From positions 124,001-188,000 of the forward strand of contig JAUCBJ010003383.1 in assembly GCA_032718475.1 (NCBI GenBank): a stretch of DNA of 64,000 nucleotides, in the 5' to 3' direction. Below are positions 1 through 12,433 of this stretch, piece after piece. Source of the DNA: Nemertoderma westbladi (taxonomy: Eukaryota; Xenacoelomorpha; Nemertodermatida; Nemertodermatidae). The notes beneath the pieces are model-generated. The model saw only the letters and a list, made by a program, of their open reading frames with translations, did no database searches and had not been told where the DNA came from. Position 1 is the stretch's first letter, and each line of letters opens with the position of its first letter. The translations under genes and the position numbers were made by a program.

Positions 1-738
1 GTCGAACGAGACCTGCGTCTCATCCGGTAACGGATCCGGCCCGTTGCCCTCCGCTGTTGCAGCTCCCATAATAACAGTATCCTCCAATCTCTGTATCTGT
101 CTGCGGATGTGGTTCCTGATACGCGAACCACATCTGGAAATGGCTGTGTGGGTTTCGATAAGTTCATTACTCCCCCCCGCGGGTACAGGAACAAAACCGA
201 ACCCCAAACCCAGGACTTCCATCTGTGCGTCGCTAATCTCTTTGGAGGATAGGTTGAGCACCCTCGTTCCCGCCAGATTCGGCTTCCCTCTGTGCACTCC
301 TTCAACCTGTAAACCCCCTCCCGCGAGGTGGCTCCTCACCGCCCATCCCGGAACCCCGAGAGTTTCCCCCGGTGGGTGGTCCATTGTAATTAAGGACCTT
401 AGTTTCCTCCCATGAATACTCTAACGCTCCCTCGTTTCGCATTCTGCTATCCTATCCGACCACCACATAACGAAACCGAACAAAACCTGTGCCTCCCCTT
501 CCCTATGGCTCCTCCGCTCGATGTTACGGACCAGCCGCAGGAAGTTATTAAACTCAGTTTCCCATTCCCTCCTCACGATTTTCAATCTCGCGTACAAGGC
601 CCCTAAATCCCGAGATAGAGCTCTTCTCACAAAGTCCATTGCCAGGGTCCAGTGTAACCGGCTCGCTTTCATGTAAACATCCCCCAGGTACTTTGGTACG
701 AGTTTCCTAGTCCGACATTCCCTGTTAAATTTTATCAT
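1..738 (-). mobile_element. Penelope-like element, N-terminal part, cut by the window edge
   Basis: Read leftwards from an ATG at 738, one frame stays open to the window edge except for a single in-frame TAG at 421-423. The part after that stop contains NLSSKEISDAQMEVLGLG followed by FVPVPAGG and later RIRNHIRRQIQRLE. This fits the N-terminal signature of Penelope-like reverse transcriptases (NLS..LT..Q..LL.KGL.F.P), which lies upstream of the RT fingers. The part before the stop (105 residues, Arg-rich, no recognised domain) may be the element's N-terminal extension. RT and GIY-YIG domains would lie outside the window. The single stop suggests a recently dead copy, or two short ORFs. The assignment rests on a short motif recognised by eye. 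Confidence 0.6.
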
Positions 739-877
739 AAGAGGTATCCTAATAATCTTTTGTTTTAGCCTAAATAAGTTGCGGAAGCCGTAAGTTGCCC
801 CGTTAAACTTAATTAAGATTAAACATTGAGATGGTACGGCATGCCGACTTTAGGGGTTGTTTGTTCATCATAAGAAA

Positions 878-1118
878 TATAATTAACCGCTGGGGACTCC
901 CCTGAATACTAACAAATTAGAGTTTACCGATCGATTTCTGGCACTCGGCCCTTTATCAAGGTATCCAATTAATTTAAATAAATATTTACACATTACGTTT
1001 ATTTATACGAGACGTTAAATATTTACAAGGATACCTTGATAAAGGGCTGAGTGCCAGAAATCGATCAGTAAACTCTAATTTGTTTAGTATTCAGTCGAGT
1101 CCCCAGCGGTTAATTATA
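878..1118. mobile_element. Hairpin (fold-back) MITE, possibly TTAA-flanked
   Basis: Two arms of about 90 bp (878-972 and 1031-1118) are near-perfect reverse complements around an AT-rich loop of about 58 bp. The outer ends read TTAACCGCTGGGGACTC and its complement. If TTAA (883-886 and 1110-1113) is the target duplication, the element is 887-1109 (223 bp), which would suit piggyBac or Kolobok mobilisation. The symmetry continues four or five bases past TTAA, so the exact border is uncertain. No coding capacity. Confidence 0.7.
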
Positions 1119-1789
1119 AGACCTTTATACAGTTATAACTATGCGAAGTTTCGAAACTGTGCGAGTAACTGCTGATACATCTTTGTGGAGATGTGTGATA
1201 CAACGCCAACGCATAGTATGCCGATGTAGTAATATGGGTATTGAAATAATATTAAATCACTGTACACTCTTAAAGCTGCAGCGAAAAATTGTAGCTAATT
1301 TCCTAGGTTACATATAAAATAATAAAATTATTTTTAAGAACATTAATTTTACTACTTTACAAAAATTCAATTAAAAAATAACCAGGCAAATACATTGTGG
1401 AATAAACTATTTCATATATAAGCCTACACAACAGCCATGCGATGGATAGTGTTTATGTTATTATACATTTACCTGAGATAGCAATACAACATTTATAGTA
1501 GAGTCAATAGGAATACAGGAAGGATATTGGGATGTTGGATTTAAAAAATGCTGTCTGGGCTGGAATAGCAATACTGGTTGCCTATTACTATTCCGCTCTG
1601 GTTAGTCTACAACCGCAACTCCCAGCCAACTAGCTCCACACCAGCAGAGACTTGACCAATAATCATTCCCAGCAACTGGCTGCCTTACACACACATCCTT
1701 CCATCTATGTACCAGCATGTTGGCCAATAAATGAGCAGTATTTAATGAGAATCAATTTTTTATTCCGTTTTAATTACTTTAGATCAATT
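1119..1789. other. No gene recognised
   Basis: AT-rich sequence without a convincing coding frame. The stretch 1540-1740 is richer in C and G and may be an unrecognised repeat. Confidence 0.5.
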
Positions 1790-2200
1790 AAAGACACAAT
1801 TATTAAAGCAAATCACTTGAACTAATTAAAAACTATAATAGAATGGAGTATGTGGATTACATCTGTATAATTTTTAAGTATAATTATTGAAGTCTTATAC
1901 TGTAAAACAATTAATTTCCTTTAACAGGCAGGTTGAAAGTGCTGTTTTTACCGTAATCAATTTAATTAACTAATTAACTGCTATTATCTTAGCTTCTCGA
2001 AGGTTCACGAAAATTCAACTTGGAAAATTTCTAAACTTTTGCCAAACAACATGTGTACCAAGTTTGGATAGATTTCATCGAAGATTGGGCGAGTTATTAA
2101 CGTTTAAAATTGATCAAGAACGACAGGTTGATTAATGGTACCACTACGCTAAGGCTCACTCACTTCGTGGCTCGCCCCACACTGACAAAGTGTTAAAGTA
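1790..2200 (+). repeat. Dispersed repeat family A, copy 1
   Basis: This block recurs at 8330-8565 (same strand, 3' part only) and at 41858-42330 (opposite strand, near full length). Shared landmarks are ATTCAACTTGGAAAAT, ACCAAGTTTGG, GAGTTATTAACGTTTAAAAT and a 3' end rich in GCTCGCCCCACA. No coding frame is seen. It behaves like a non-autonomous interspersed element of about 450 bp whose class I cannot tell. Confidence 0.65.
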
Positions 2201-2365
2201 CATAATCCTGTTCGATGCTATATGGTTGCTTGAAATAAAAAAGAATTCAATCCTAGGCGTTCCAGGGTTTAAAACATTTACAACCTCCTAAAAATACCAG
2301 GCGAGGTGGTGTTGCATGGACTGGACGCCGAAATTGTTAACATAAATCGAGTGGTTTTATAGTGG

Positions 2366-2399
2366 TTTTATATATATATATATATATTATATATATAAC
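2366..2399. repeat. AT microsatellite
   Basis: Run of TA dinucleotides flanked on both sides by GTGGTTTTATA, so the flank itself is repeated. Confidence 0.8.
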
Positions 2400-2570
2400 T
2401 GTGGTTTTATATCTCTTAGATTCAATTTTCTTTCTGGTACAGCATTTATTGGGGGATATATAGAACCACGTGATTCACCTTACTTTAATGATGCGCTATT
2501 TGGTACTCTCCAGTCATTTTGCGAGGATCAAACGAGGAATAACATACTTTTTGGTGATTTTAACGCGCAT

Positions 2571-3002
2571 ATGTATAAACCATACAATGCTCATGGTAAA
2601 GAAATACAAAGAATATATGAAGATTATAATACAACTTTAGTCAATAACAATCCGCCTAGGGCAGGTGATCTTACTTTTTGGAGGAATCGCGAATGGATAA
2701 GTCAGATAGATTTATGTCTTTACACCGTTTCAGTCTCACCTGGTACCATTAATTTAACCATAAATCAAGACCTTAGTTTACCTTCTAATCACGCCCCATT
2801 AGAAATCGATATCAAAATTGACCGCTCTTCGCCAAACCACGTTCGTTTACTTAGGTGTTCTTCAGACTTGGGATCGACAATCTACGATGATTACAATGGC
2901 TCACAGAGTTATACAAATATTTGCATACCAAAGTCAAAGACGCTCAATATTCTAAGCTTTAAATATAATCTGCAACGCAATAAATTTTCCAAACGGTACT
3001 GA
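2571..3002 (+). pseudogene. LINE endonuclease fragment, C-terminal half
   Basis: Open frame within the decayed LINE. It belongs to the apurinic-type endonuclease fold that nicks target DNA for reverse transcription. The asparagine-bearing GDFNAH box lies just before the first Met, so the real frame starts upstream, near 2412. The frame ends at a stop 300 bp before the RT remnant. Confidence 0.6.
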
Positions 3003-3300
3003 TCCAATTAGCGCTATGGAGTACCTTACCAATATTTTGCAGTCTGAAGTCGACAAATCAGTTGAGAAAACCATAAAAACGAATTTATCAGATGACAGGA
3101 AATTAAATAATTATAAACATTGAGAATCGTTCGCATCCGAAAACAATCCGAAAACAATTTGGAAAAGTATTAACTGGAAAGGCGAGCTTTCTACTAACAT
3201 TGAAGAACGACCAGATGACATACAGTTTTGCGATCATTTCGAAAGTTTATTTAATAATAGTACTTTTCAGAAAGATTTCGAAAATATAGATACATCTAGT

Positions 3301-3993
3301 GTGCCATATATTCCGCTATTGGATGACCCTATCTCGCTGGTCGAAGTTGATGAATCGTTAAATGACTTGAAGGCTAACAAGTCAGCTACTGGGATGCCGC
3401 CAAAGTTACTAAAGGATTTACCAATTAATGTGGTAATTTTTCTGACCTTCATATTTAATATGATATTCGAAACCTCATCAATCCCTGTCCAATGGTGTTA
3501 TAGTTTGTTATGCATATTGTATAAAAAGGGGAACCCTATGATATGCGACAATTACCATGGAATATCTGTTTCCGACTCGCTAGCTAAGGTATTCGACTAT
3601 ATTCTAGCAAAAAGATTAACTCAATGGATCAAACCAAGTAGATGTCAAGCGGGTTACATTCCAAATTATTTGAGAGTAAATGCAACTCGTTATAGACTCA
3701 GCTCCCATAGACTTAAAATAGAGCTTGAATGTTGGTTGCGTATCCCCCGTGAGCAGCGTCTTTGCAGCTGTGGTCTATCAGTACAAAATGAACTACACTT
3801 ATTACGAGATTGTAAGATTACTCTAAGCGTCAGGCAGAGATGTAGAAGCATCGTTTATGATAAACTAAATGAAATTTTTGCATGTGACCCAAAGTTTGTG
3901 CTAAATGTACTGAAATTTTCAGTGCCTTGGAATTATGATAAAATATTGTGTCTGTGCTATTTATGTATATTTATACGGGACTGTTATAATTGA
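3301..3993 (+). pseudogene. LINE reverse transcriptase remnant with internal deletion
   Basis: A 230-residue frame. Residues 1-110 match RT fingers. Residues from about 125 match the extreme C-terminus of LINE ORF2 with a CxC..H..C pattern. The catalytic palm between them is gone, so no polymerase activity is possible. Confidence 0.65.
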
Positions 3994-3996
3994 TTG

Positions 3997-6900
3997 TTTT
4001 ATATAACCCTTTGTTGTTGTGAGATAAATTGTAGTAAAATGACATATTAGCTAGTAGGTATAGTTTCCAATTGAAGCGTGTTAGTAGTTATTTAATATGG
4101 ACAGATGACTATTATGAGTAAATGATTTGCCGCGGTAATTTTGTTTAGGTTATTTATTTATTTAACATTTATTTAATATTCATCGGTCAATAAATAATAT
4201 ATATATATAGACAGACCAGCAGATGGTTAGATAGGCTTTTCATTTTGTGCTAATACATATACTTAAGACCGTAATAATGGTAATGTTAAATAATAATAAT
4301 AATATTGGCCAGTGGGATAACTGTAACAGTAGTATTTTGATAACGGGTCAAAAAGGACCCCCATAATTTAAATCTCTGCACTTTTACACAATCTTTTCTG
4401 AACGAATTACTCTCACAACATGGAAACCCAACAACTTTTTCGATGATTTAGAATATGGAATGTAGTCATGGGTTGATAAGATAAAAGGTAACTTCATATG
4501 CAAATCGCATACCGTTTGTATTTTTGTACTTATTTGCTGGATCTCTGAACAATAGAGCTTTTCTTAGAATAGCTTAAGTTCATGGGGAACTGCAAACTGG
4601 CATCACAGTATTGAGCACCTGCCCCTACCCTAAGCCAAATAGTAATTATCCTGCAACTTTAGTTTAACTGAGTTTCTCTATAGATATGACACCTATATCA
4701 ACATGATCTATCTATATGATCGATGTATAGAGATCGATATTCGATATGGATAGCTCGATATATAGATCTATCAATATCAACAAGAAGGTGAATGTTTACG
4801 GAGGTTTTGATTCAAAGTGCCAGCCAATAAGAATATGTCATTTTCATTTCATTTATTAAAACATTTTCTGATACAGAATAACATTTTTACTATACTCTCT
4901 CATGTATTTATTTTGTATCTGTCTTCTATACTAACCCACCCTGCACACATACTACTCCAATGCATGCGAAGTAATTGATAACTTTCAATTAATTCTTAAT
5001 TCATAAAATTTACTTCCTGGCTCAGCAATCTAGTAAAAATTTCTCAGCTCCACTAAAGGTCATTTTTCACGAACTTATACTCGCACAAATAAATAATTAA
5101 TAACAAATATTTAGAGGAAAATTCGAAAGATATTGGTAAGATTCCGACAAAATTAATATTCACTTGTTGATATTCACTTTCATAATAAGTGAAGAGGGCA
5201 GCAAAAATTTTAAAACATTCATCATCTTTGTTGTGGAATGCTAAAAATAAAACATTTTGACAATTTAATAAAGTTAGGCCTTCAGGCTGTATGCAATTTA
5301 TGTACGAATGTGTTGTGTACAGCAAAGGCCTACCCACCTATCATACAAATATATTTTGTGCTGTAAATGGGGAAAAGTATCTGGCCTTAAGCATGTTGCT
5401 TTACTCATTTGCAATTCAACCTTCTTATCAATCAAGCACATCCCTCTGGTGTGATTGTTTGCAGTCTTTCATTAATTCGCTTCATGAATACTATAATATA
5501 ATCGCTGCTTCAACTCTGAGGAATTAATCTATAAGCTATGGTGTGTCAATGGGCCACTACTGCATCGCAATCTAAAAATAGGCGAATAGATTACTCTATA
5601 TTTTATTGCATTTATCACGTATCAAGTTTATCAAAATCCTTACAGAATCATACTTGCAGAGTGTTGAATGGATTTAACAGAGAAGCAGTTAGAGAATGCC
5701 ACTTTGAATCCATTGACAAGGATACATTACTGGATTGTTTTCTATTACAGTGGTTTTTTTATATACTCATCATCATGACCTTAATGTCGGTAAGACAAGA
5801 CATCATCGTATTCCAGTATGCATTGTTGGTTGTTTTCGGTACAAAGCCAGAAGATATATAATACAGCTCACTACTGATTTACCATAAACTGTCATTTACC
5901 TAAACTGATTCAAATCAACATGAATCCAATATGAATTTGTGATGCGACTCTGTGAATGTGACAGATTAGATAAGATTTCTACTTTTACTGCAACTGGCTG
6001 GTTTTAGGGCTAAATTCCCCCAATTATATTAACCCTTGGTGCCATCAACAACACCAACTTTATTTGTCTTAATATCAATAGAAGCAGCAAAATCCAAAAA
6101 TGTGATACCACATTCGAGAATGTCTTGAGCACTGTGGATGACACATGATATCGTCCCTTTCATTTTCAAACAACATAAATGACAAAATTGACTTTTCCTG
6201 TAAAACAGCATTATTGGTTCTAATTTTGTTTCAAGTAATACTCCAGGATTTTGGTCTTATTTACTTTTAAATACATTAAATGTAACGATTTTAAACAAAA
6301 ATAGTTTTGGTATTGGAATTATGTAACATATTAGGTAGGAAACTATGTATATGGATATAGGTTGTTTCAAAAAGAATTATTACATTTTTTACAATTATTA
6401 CTCAAAAAGCAATAAAACCCTTAAGACAAATTCGAATATTAGGTTTTAAAAATATAAATCAAATCTCCCCCTATCATAATCAACAACAATTCTAGCTCCT
6501 GATTCGTTGTTTCGAATTTTATATCAACGTTTCCCGGGCTTTACCTTATTTATAATAGTAAAATGTATTATATAGGTTGTTTTAAAAAAAAATTTCGTTT
6601 TCATGCGGTCTATAGAAAACTAGTATATAGGTGGTTTTGAAACGATAAATATCTCAGTTATACGTGGGAACATGGCCTTCTAAGTGTGTTAATCGGATTC
6701 AGAATACATTTTAACATAAAGAAAAGCAGAAATCTCCATTTCGGCAAAAATGGCATATAGGTGGTTTCTAAATGAAAGGGATGATATAGTGAAGTCATCA
6801 GCAGTACTTAATCATTAGAGTATTGTCCATTTTCTCAAAGTTAACGTTCTAACCAGCTAGGTGATCAGATGGAGATTCTGCTGTTACCCTGACAGATGGC

Positions 6901-8329
6901 TGAACTTTTTTCCATTGAGGAGCTTAATTATTTGCCATGCCACTTCACAATATTTAAATATTGCTTTTACCAATTTTTAAAGTGCCGTAATTGTTGGTGC
7001 GAGCAAAAATTGTTGGGCTAGAAACAAGCGAATAAGGGGTAACAAAGTGCCCTGAATTGAGTGGTGGGGTGTGTTTTTTGTAAAAATTATGTGGAAACGG
7101 TCGTGCAGAAGTAAGCCTGGGAAGCCAATTTTGGAAATCGGCTGCGATTGGCTGCTATATATTTGATGTCACTATGCTGTGCTCAGATAATTTCTTATAT
7201 TGGTTTCTATGGAGAGTGATTTTAGATCCATTCAAATACACATTTAATCTCAATCATTTCACACGTGGCTTATATCAATTGAAAGCGGAGAGTCTTGCGC
7301 GTCTTTTAACACTACAAATAATTAAATTCATGGTGATGAATATTGATAAAATACTGTTTGCAATTTCGCAAACTTGGTAGATTGCCTGACCCCCTATGCA
7401 AGCACTCAGCTCTAGCCGCCTATTGCATTGCAGTATCAGAGTAGGCGTATAGTTGCTTAAGTTCATTACATTGAGTAAACACGTTCGTGGGGTCATCGCG
7501 CAGGACGAGGGTCAGTTATTAGATACAGATTAAAATTGAACAATTCTATCCCAAAATCGGTACTTAAGGAATTTAAATAAATAATTTAGAAAATCTAACC
7601 AATCCTTTACTTTAAAAAAACTTTCGCATTGGCAGCTTGGCATCGATGTCATAGAAGTCCACAATCAAACTACTTAAAAAATTCAATGCATTCTTCAGTC
7701 CTCGGGTCTCGCTCATCAGTTAGTCCACTTTGCCCATAGCACTAGCGCAGTAGCAATACCAAAAGTCGAGGTCGCCAACGACACTGCGGCAGACAGTGAC
7801 GGTGGCCTTGATGGCGAGTTGTTTGAGTATCAGTACAATTCCAAAATGTTGCTGGGTATTGCAGTATTGGGCTGTTGGGGTACCTAGTGCAGTAGTGGAT
7901 ACCGGAACATGGAATAAAAGTAAGCTGGTACAACCTGACAATATGTCAGTCTGTCTTAAGTCCGCATAATTTCAAAACTTCCCAGATAATGCAGTAGCAG
8001 TACCACACTGACAGACTGACAACCAGCCTAGAAAGCTAGGCCTACCACATACAGCAACAGCAGTGAGCAGTACCGGTACTGAGTAGAGTCATCTCATGGT
8101 ACTGGTGTCGAACTCTGAACACTAGAATGCTGGAATGGCTGAAAGTGAAATAGGCCTCCCACACTTCCCAAGGCCACATTATTGCTGCATTGTACCGGTA
8201 TTGCTGAATTTCACACCCACTTGATATATCCTGCAGTCTCCTAGCAACCAGCTGATGTCAAGCCTAATAAATTTTTGGGTAGATAAATTTGTTATAACTG
8301 CAAGACAGTTACACAGATGCTGCACGAAG
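3997..8329. other. No gene recognised in 4.3 kb
   Basis: AT-rich. Several frames of 60-107 codons exist (for example 5291-5527 and 5538-5861), but none shows a domain, a coherent exon series or an obvious coding bias. Around 4680-4780 there is a GATCTAT/ATCGATAT-rich patch. Four copies of TATAGGTKGTTT occur between 6354 and 6770. The GC-richer stretch 7700-8280 carries TACCGGTA motifs and may be an old repeat. Confidence 0.45.
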
Positions 8330-8565
8330 ACCCCACGCAAATTCAACTTGGAAAATCTCTTTTGATTTTTTTTTAATTTCTTTTTCTTACTTTTGCCAGA
8401 CTACATGTACCAAGTTTGGATATATTTTATCGAGATTTGGCTGAGTTATTAACGTTTAAAATTGGACACAACAGATCAACAGACACACCGATTGAGTTAG
8501 TGGTACCTGTATGCTAAGCTCGCTTACTTTCGTCTCTCGCCCCACATACCGCTGTACCACAAGTT
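8330..8565 (+). repeat. Dispersed repeat family A, copy 2 (3' part)
   Basis: Matches the 3' half of the 1790-2200 block and the complement of 41858-42100, from ATTCAACTTGGAAAAT through ACGTTTAAAATTGG to CTCGCCCCACA. It contains an extra T-rich insertion near 8365. Confidence 0.7.
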
Positions 8566-10443
8566 ATTTGACACAAGTTATTTTATTTGACAAGTTATTT
8601 AACAGCATATTAAAATTGGTAATTTGAATAGCACCCTGTGAGCATTCTGGAAACCAAACCAAATAGAAAAAAGGTTCAATACTATATGATAATTAAGAAC
8701 TTTTAGATTGGTGTTATTATATTGTTTGTTTTAGAACGATTGATGTTATAATTGTTTATTTCAGATAGCTATAATACCTACTCACATTATTTACCAGAAC
8801 ATTCTTATTCCTGGCTTCCAAGTAAATTCTTTAACATAACTGAAAATAATGGAATATCTGATGACAGGAAGTACTCCTTTAATACAATAAGTCGAGGCAA
8901 GATTATTGGGATCAGTGGATTCAGCTAACAACCGCATTTACTAACAGCAGTTGGCCCAGGAATCTGAACACAACATACCCCCCCCCCCCCCCCCCCACAC
9001 TCACTCCTGCACTCTCAAGCAAACCACTACATAGAGCCCGCATCCCCCTTCAGTGAAATTTGTTCGATTTCTTATCTTTTAATTGGACTGTAAGCGAGAA
9101 CTTGTAAGGTTTGTTACCTGCAATAGCACGCAATCCAGACAAACACATGTATTGATCTACCGTCATCAGTAAATTTGGCCACCGCCTAACTAACTCCAAC
9201 ATAAAGCCCAGCGGCGATATACCCCATAGAGTGTACCCGCCAACATGGTGGGTAACATTCTCATATTACTAACGTGAACGTGCTGTTGTCAGAGTTTCCC
9301 CATATTATACTTTCCAAGTGGGAGCCACTTGAATATATGATGGAGGTTCCTCCCCTACTCCAAATGTACCTTCATATAGCAATCATATATTAGGATATAT
9401 GCACTAACGCAGCATGTACGAGCATTCGTAAATGTAGAAATATTGTCGTAATGTTAAGTAATAATTGTGTTGACCAAAGTTTTCAACTTCTTTGTCCAAT
9501 CCTATCTATGTCTAGTAATCAGAACGAATCTATTTTTGTCCTTTGATTTCATTTCTTCATTGAAATATTTTATGTTAATTTGTAGAGAGCGGCCCTCCCT
9601 TCTTGTGTTTTATGTACTTATGTTAGAACACAAATAAATATCCTCGCCCCACCACACCCCCACAGGTGTAAAGTTCTATCAGAAATGAACACTGGAAAGT
9701 GCCCCTTTTATACTCAGATTTTTTAATAAAATGCTCTCCGGCTAGGAGTACCATAGATAAAGATATAGTAAAGAAGAACTAATCCATATAAATGTTGTAG
9801 CCCTGGAACCAAATAAAACCCCTCAGTCCACCATCCCATGTTATGGCATCCATATCATCCTGATCTCTTAGCATACGGCTGAGTGATCATCAATGATGAT
9901 ACTACACTATACCACCCACCCATCCAGAAGACTGACTTTCGAAATGTGGTCTATAAGCAATGAAGTACTTTACTATGATGGTGTCACGAAATGTCGTCTA
10001 TAAGCAATGAGGTACTTTACTATGATAGTGTCATCTCACTTCCAAAATACATCTCTGTAATGTAATCATGCTACGAAAAGCTAGCCGGGAGAATAAGCCT
10101 GTACATGTACATACATAGCCAAGTGCTATGGCAACCTCCTGTCTCTAAAAAAAATTGGTGGGCAGTCATTAATTTCCTAACGTCTCAATACCACTGGTCT
10201 TGAGAACAATGCCAAACCTAGAACGGCTGACAAAGTGATTTGCTACGGCTTTGTCACTGTTCTGGGTCTGTCGTAAACTGCACCTTAGTGCATCCGATCA
10301 TATGCCATGGAATTTTAAATACAAAGAAGTTTCAGATTTATAACGTTTCAGATCTTGAATGGATTCAAGTTGTCGTTTTCGCATTCCCATCAGGTTTAGT
10401 CATATGGTCCCTACAAACAAATGCATTTCAAACTATTTTTTAA
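8566..10443. other. No gene recognised; poly-C tract and a short tandem duplication
   Basis: A homopolymeric C tract sits at about 8979-8997. A 50-bp unit (CGAAATGTGGTCTATAAGCA and on) is repeated twice in tandem at 9938-10036. No coding sequence is recognised. Confidence 0.5.
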
Positions 10444-10669
10444 CCCGCCTATACCCGGTTTTGTTTTGCCACATAGACACCCGCTTTGGGTCAATTTGAC
10501 CCATACCTACAAAAAACGACTTTGTAGGGGAAATAATCAATTTCCACACTGCCAATATAATTATAGGGTTAAAATATAGTACAAGTGATTGTACAGAGTT
10601 ATATATCGATTACCAATATCAAGTTATCGATTGTTATCAATATCATGTTATCAATCGTATGTTCGGACT

Positions 10670-12433
10670 CTAGGTGCAACTAGTGCAATACGTTGATACA
10701 CGTGAATGTACGTCGCAGATGAAGTGTGCACAGTTGTCGCATTTTCGTGAATACTTTGTAGACCCAGACTTTTGTGGGCACCTGTAGCATCTCCCACGTT
10801 TGGGAACTTTGGGTGCTGAAACACTGGAGCCCACCAAGGATGTACTGAGCTGCTGCTCTCGCTGGGCTATAGTACGAGGTGCCTCAGCAATATGACGGGA
10901 TAGGGTACGAGACGTCATACTGATCTTCATAAGACCCTGAGATACCTCTGTTAGGTAATTGAACCTCGCCCGATTAGTGCGACGGGTTGTTGGGAAGAGA
11001 GTGTAATACACCACAAACCCGGCAACTGCAGCGACATCAACTACCACCATGAAGACCCGCATGGGCCAGCGGCGGGTGGCCCTGCGTGCTGTGAAATGAC
11101 CCACCATCGCATCCATCACATCAACACCACATTTTTGCGCATTATAATCCAAAATCATGCTGGGTTTGTGGGTCGCCTCGGCTGAAACTTCCTGATCAAA
11201 GTGGGACGATGATAACATCAGCACACACTTGCTTGCCTTTGGTATATACGAAACCAATGTTGCGTCATTGGTGTGGCCGAACAAAGAGGAATGGACTTGT
11301 CTTCCCCGTGTGTCAACGAACTCTTGGGGAACCTCCGGCTTGTTACGCCTGACAGTTCCTAGGTAGCTGAGCCGATGCTGCTTCAGTTCCAATAAAAGTT
11401 CCATACTACTAAAGAAGTTGTCTGCGCAAATGTTTCTATTAGTTCCAAATAAAGGCTGCGCCAAGTCCAGGACCACACGCTTAGACTGTCCCTTTTCTCG
11501 TGCTTCATTCGGAAGCCGGCCGCAATAAACTTGGCCATTGTATGGATAGAATGTCTCAGAGTCACATAGCCACCAGAACTTGATGCCGTACTTCGCTGGC
11601 TTTGATGGGATGTATTGCCGGAACGGACACCTACCACGGAATGGTGACAGCATCTCGTCCACAGTCACAGTCGGACCTGGTACATAGGACGATCGGAGAC
11701 GGTTTACAAACATGTCCCACACTTCCCGGATTGGGGCCAGTTTGTCAGTAGCTCGCCGTTCTACACGAGTCTCTTTGTTGTCAAAGCGAAAGTGGCGCAA
11801 AATTTCAACGAAACGATTTCGGGACATAGTGGCACTGTAAATGGGCCGGCCATATTCATTGTGGAAGAGTGAACGTACTGGAAGTCGATTGTCTCGATGA
11901 ACTCCTGCAAAGATAAGGATGCCGAGGAAACCATACAGCTCGTCGAGTGTAACGTCAGGGTCAATCGCACTGTTGTTCGTTGCGTCCAAAACGATCATCA
12001 ACATTTCATGTGAAATGAAATTGGTAAATGTGTCCAGTGGGGAAGACATATTCTTATCTCTCACATGTTTGGGAATGGACCGACCCTCACGAATGATATT
12101 GATGGATCGAACTTGAGAAGTTGGAAGACATGGCGTCTTGCTCCACTCAATGTTGCCCCTACGTGATACATATAATGTTGCCCCTTCACCTTCTCCATTG
12201 CTCTCCCCAACTCCTCCGGCATCACTCATCCCGCACTCATCCACACCATCTCCGGCAGACACATTGCTTCCAGAGTCTTCCACCTCACTCTCACCACCAT
12301 CCAGTTCATCATTGTCATCTATTGCATCACTATCAACTCCATCGCTGTCATCCAGGAACTCATCTTGGGACGGAAAAAGGTACCCATAGGCATTCACAGG
12401 ACGTCTTGTCCGATTAGGATAACGATTCGACAT
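10670..12433 (-). CDS. piggyBac transposase (DDE_Tnp_1_7 family)
   Basis: This enzyme excises and inserts the surrounding element at TTAA sites by a DDD catalytic mechanism. The 587-residue length is normal for the family (the founding enzyme is 594). Residues 1-85 are very acidic (Asp/Glu/Ser-rich). The core covers about 130-485. The three expected catalytic aspartates are visible: D259 in TVDEMLSPFRGR, D338 in ICADNFFSS and D438 in KCGVDVMDAM. The C-terminus (549-586) is a cysteine-rich zinc-binding domain (CYRCPQ..KCDNCAHFIC..H...YCTSC), which in this family recognises the element ends. The ATG at 12431-12433 is the first in frame. The frame is intact. It could be either a live transposase or an early domesticated copy; the flanking TIRs favour the former. 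Confidence 0.93.
   Translation of the reverse strand: MSNRYPNRTRRPVNAYGYLFPSQDEFLDDSDGVDSDAIDDNDELDGGESEVEDSGSNVSAGDGVDECGMSDAGGVGESNGEGEGATLYVSRRGNIEWSKTPCLPTSQVRSINIIREGRSIPKHVRDKNMSSPLDTFTNFISHEMLMIVLDATNNSAIDPDVTLDELYGFLGILIFAGVHRDNRLPVRSLFHNEYGRPIYSATMSRNRFVEILRHFRFDNKETRVERRATDKLAPIREVWDMFVNRLRSSYVPGPTVTVDEMLSPFRGRCPFRQYIPSKPAKYGIKFWWLCDSETFYPYNGQVYCGRLPNEAREKGQSKRVVLDLAQPLFGTNRNICADNFFSSMELLLELKQHRLSYLGTVRRNKPEVPQEFVDTRGRQVHSSLFGHTNDATLVSYIPKASKCVLMLSSSHFDQEVSAEATHKPSMILDYNAQKCGVDVMDAMVGHFTARRATRRWPMRVFMVVVDVAAVAGFVVYYTLFPTTRRTNRARFNYLTEVSQGLMKISMTSRTLSRHIAEAPRTIAQREQQLSTSLVGSSVSAPKVPKRGRCYRCPQKSGSTKYSRKCDNCAHFICDVHSRVSTYCTSCT

Larger units (their letters stand above)
2412..3996 (+). 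mobile_element. Decayed LINE: endonuclease and partial reverse transcriptase
   Basis: The first frame (2412-3002) reads as the second half of an exonuclease-endonuclease-phosphatase domain, with LFGDFNAH near 2556 and the catalytic-end motif LPSNHAPLEIDI near 2790. After a disordered stretch, 3301-3993 encodes the RT fingers (NKSATGMPPKLLKDL, YKKGNPMICDNYHGISV). It then jumps straight to a C-terminal Cys/His-like segment (CSCGLSVQNELHLLRDC). The whole RT palm, including the FADD box, is missing, so an internal deletion joined residues near 3680. A dead 5'-truncated LINE. The N-terminal half of the endonuclease is absent. Confidence 0.75.

Noticed and set aside
44-606. Pro-rich + strand frames at the left edge
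   Set aside because: They are opposite the Penelope-like frame, which has the recognisable motif.
1141-1230. Hammerhead ribozyme expected near Penelope-like ends
   Set aside because: No CTGATGA...GAAA core could be found on either strand in this region.
5291-5861. Two consecutive frames of 78 and 107 codons
   Set aside because: AT-rich, no domain, no splice continuity; likely chance.
12121-12417. Ser/His/Pro-rich frames on the + strand opposite the piggyBac N-terminus
   Set aside because: Mirror of the acidic Asp/Glu/Ser codons of the transposase on the other strand.
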